From NCBI GenBank assembly GCA_015222915.1, contig JADFWE010000229.1:1-7358 (forward strand): a DNA stretch of 7,358 nt, read 5' to 3'. Shown here piece after piece: positions 6,380 through 7,358 of the stretch (position 1 is its first letter; each line of letters starts with the position of its first letter). A program made the translations under genes and the position numbers. The notes under the pieces are model-generated. The model had not been told where the DNA came from. It did not search any database and worked only from the letters and a program-made list of their open reading frames with translations. This DNA comes from Pseudomonadota bacterium. Its GTDB lineage: Bacteria; Pseudomonadota; Gammaproteobacteria; SZUA-229.

Positions 6380-6400
6380 TTCAGCAATATGTTGCTTTGA

Positions 6401-6428
6401 TTTATTGTTGACACATGCCTGGCATAAA
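6401..6428 (+). promoter_or_regulatory. Candidate catalase promoter
   Basis: A perfect -35 hexamer TTGACA lies at 6408-6413, but no good -10 box follows at 16-18 bases. An alternative pairs the poor -35 TTTATT (6401-6406) with CATAAA (6423-6428) at 16 bases, which puts the -35 about 20 bp beyond the OxyR operator. OxyR-activated promoters often have poor core elements, which fits either reading. The exact start is undecided. Confidence 0.35.
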
Positions 6429-6489
6429 GCCCGGTTTTAACAAGCCATAGACAATGGCAAACATTAAAAAACCAACATAGGAGAAAGCT

Positions 6490-7358
<869 letters not shown>

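Overview
The window reads as ordinary chromosomal DNA of a gammaproteobacterium that I cannot place to genus. The evidence is an OxyR that keeps the E. coli residue numbering, a DUF3530 hydrolase, an E. coli-like MsrA, and moderate base composition with AT-rich intergenic gaps. I see no insertion sequence, tRNA, rRNA, CRISPR array or phage gene. It holds six complete genes, one smaller gene of unknown function among them, and one gene cut by the right edge.

Layout. Positions 1-143 are non-coding and carry a short heptamer tandem repeat. Two leftward genes follow: a DUF4382-type outer-membrane lipoprotein (start 2372) and, 30 bp downstream of it, a secreted DUF3530 alpha/beta hydrolase (start 908). 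They look like one operon. A 269-bp AT-rich divergent gap separates the lipoprotein from the rightward msrA (2642-3265). After msrA comes a rightward gene of unknown function (104 aa, 3388-3702). It converges with leftward gpmI (3736-5271) across a 33-bp gap that contains a hairpin. Leftward oxyR (5396-6310) lies upstream of gpmI. It is divergent from a clade-3-like catalase gene (6490 to the window end) across a 179-bp gap.

How the genes fit together. The right side is an oxidative-stress locus: a peroxide sensor next to a catalase, with a well-matched 37-bp OxyR operator between them (6343-6379). MsrA, which repairs oxidised methionine, lies about 2.1 kb further left. GpmI is a glycolytic housekeeping enzyme. 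The left operon is uncharacterised envelope biology: a lipoprotein with calcium-binding-like acidic stretches, plus a periplasmic hydrolase. I found no convincing new defence or mobile system. The points most worth a second look are the OxyR operator, the lipoprotein/hydrolase pair, atypical residues in OxyR, MsrA and the catalase, and the unknown 104-aa gene.
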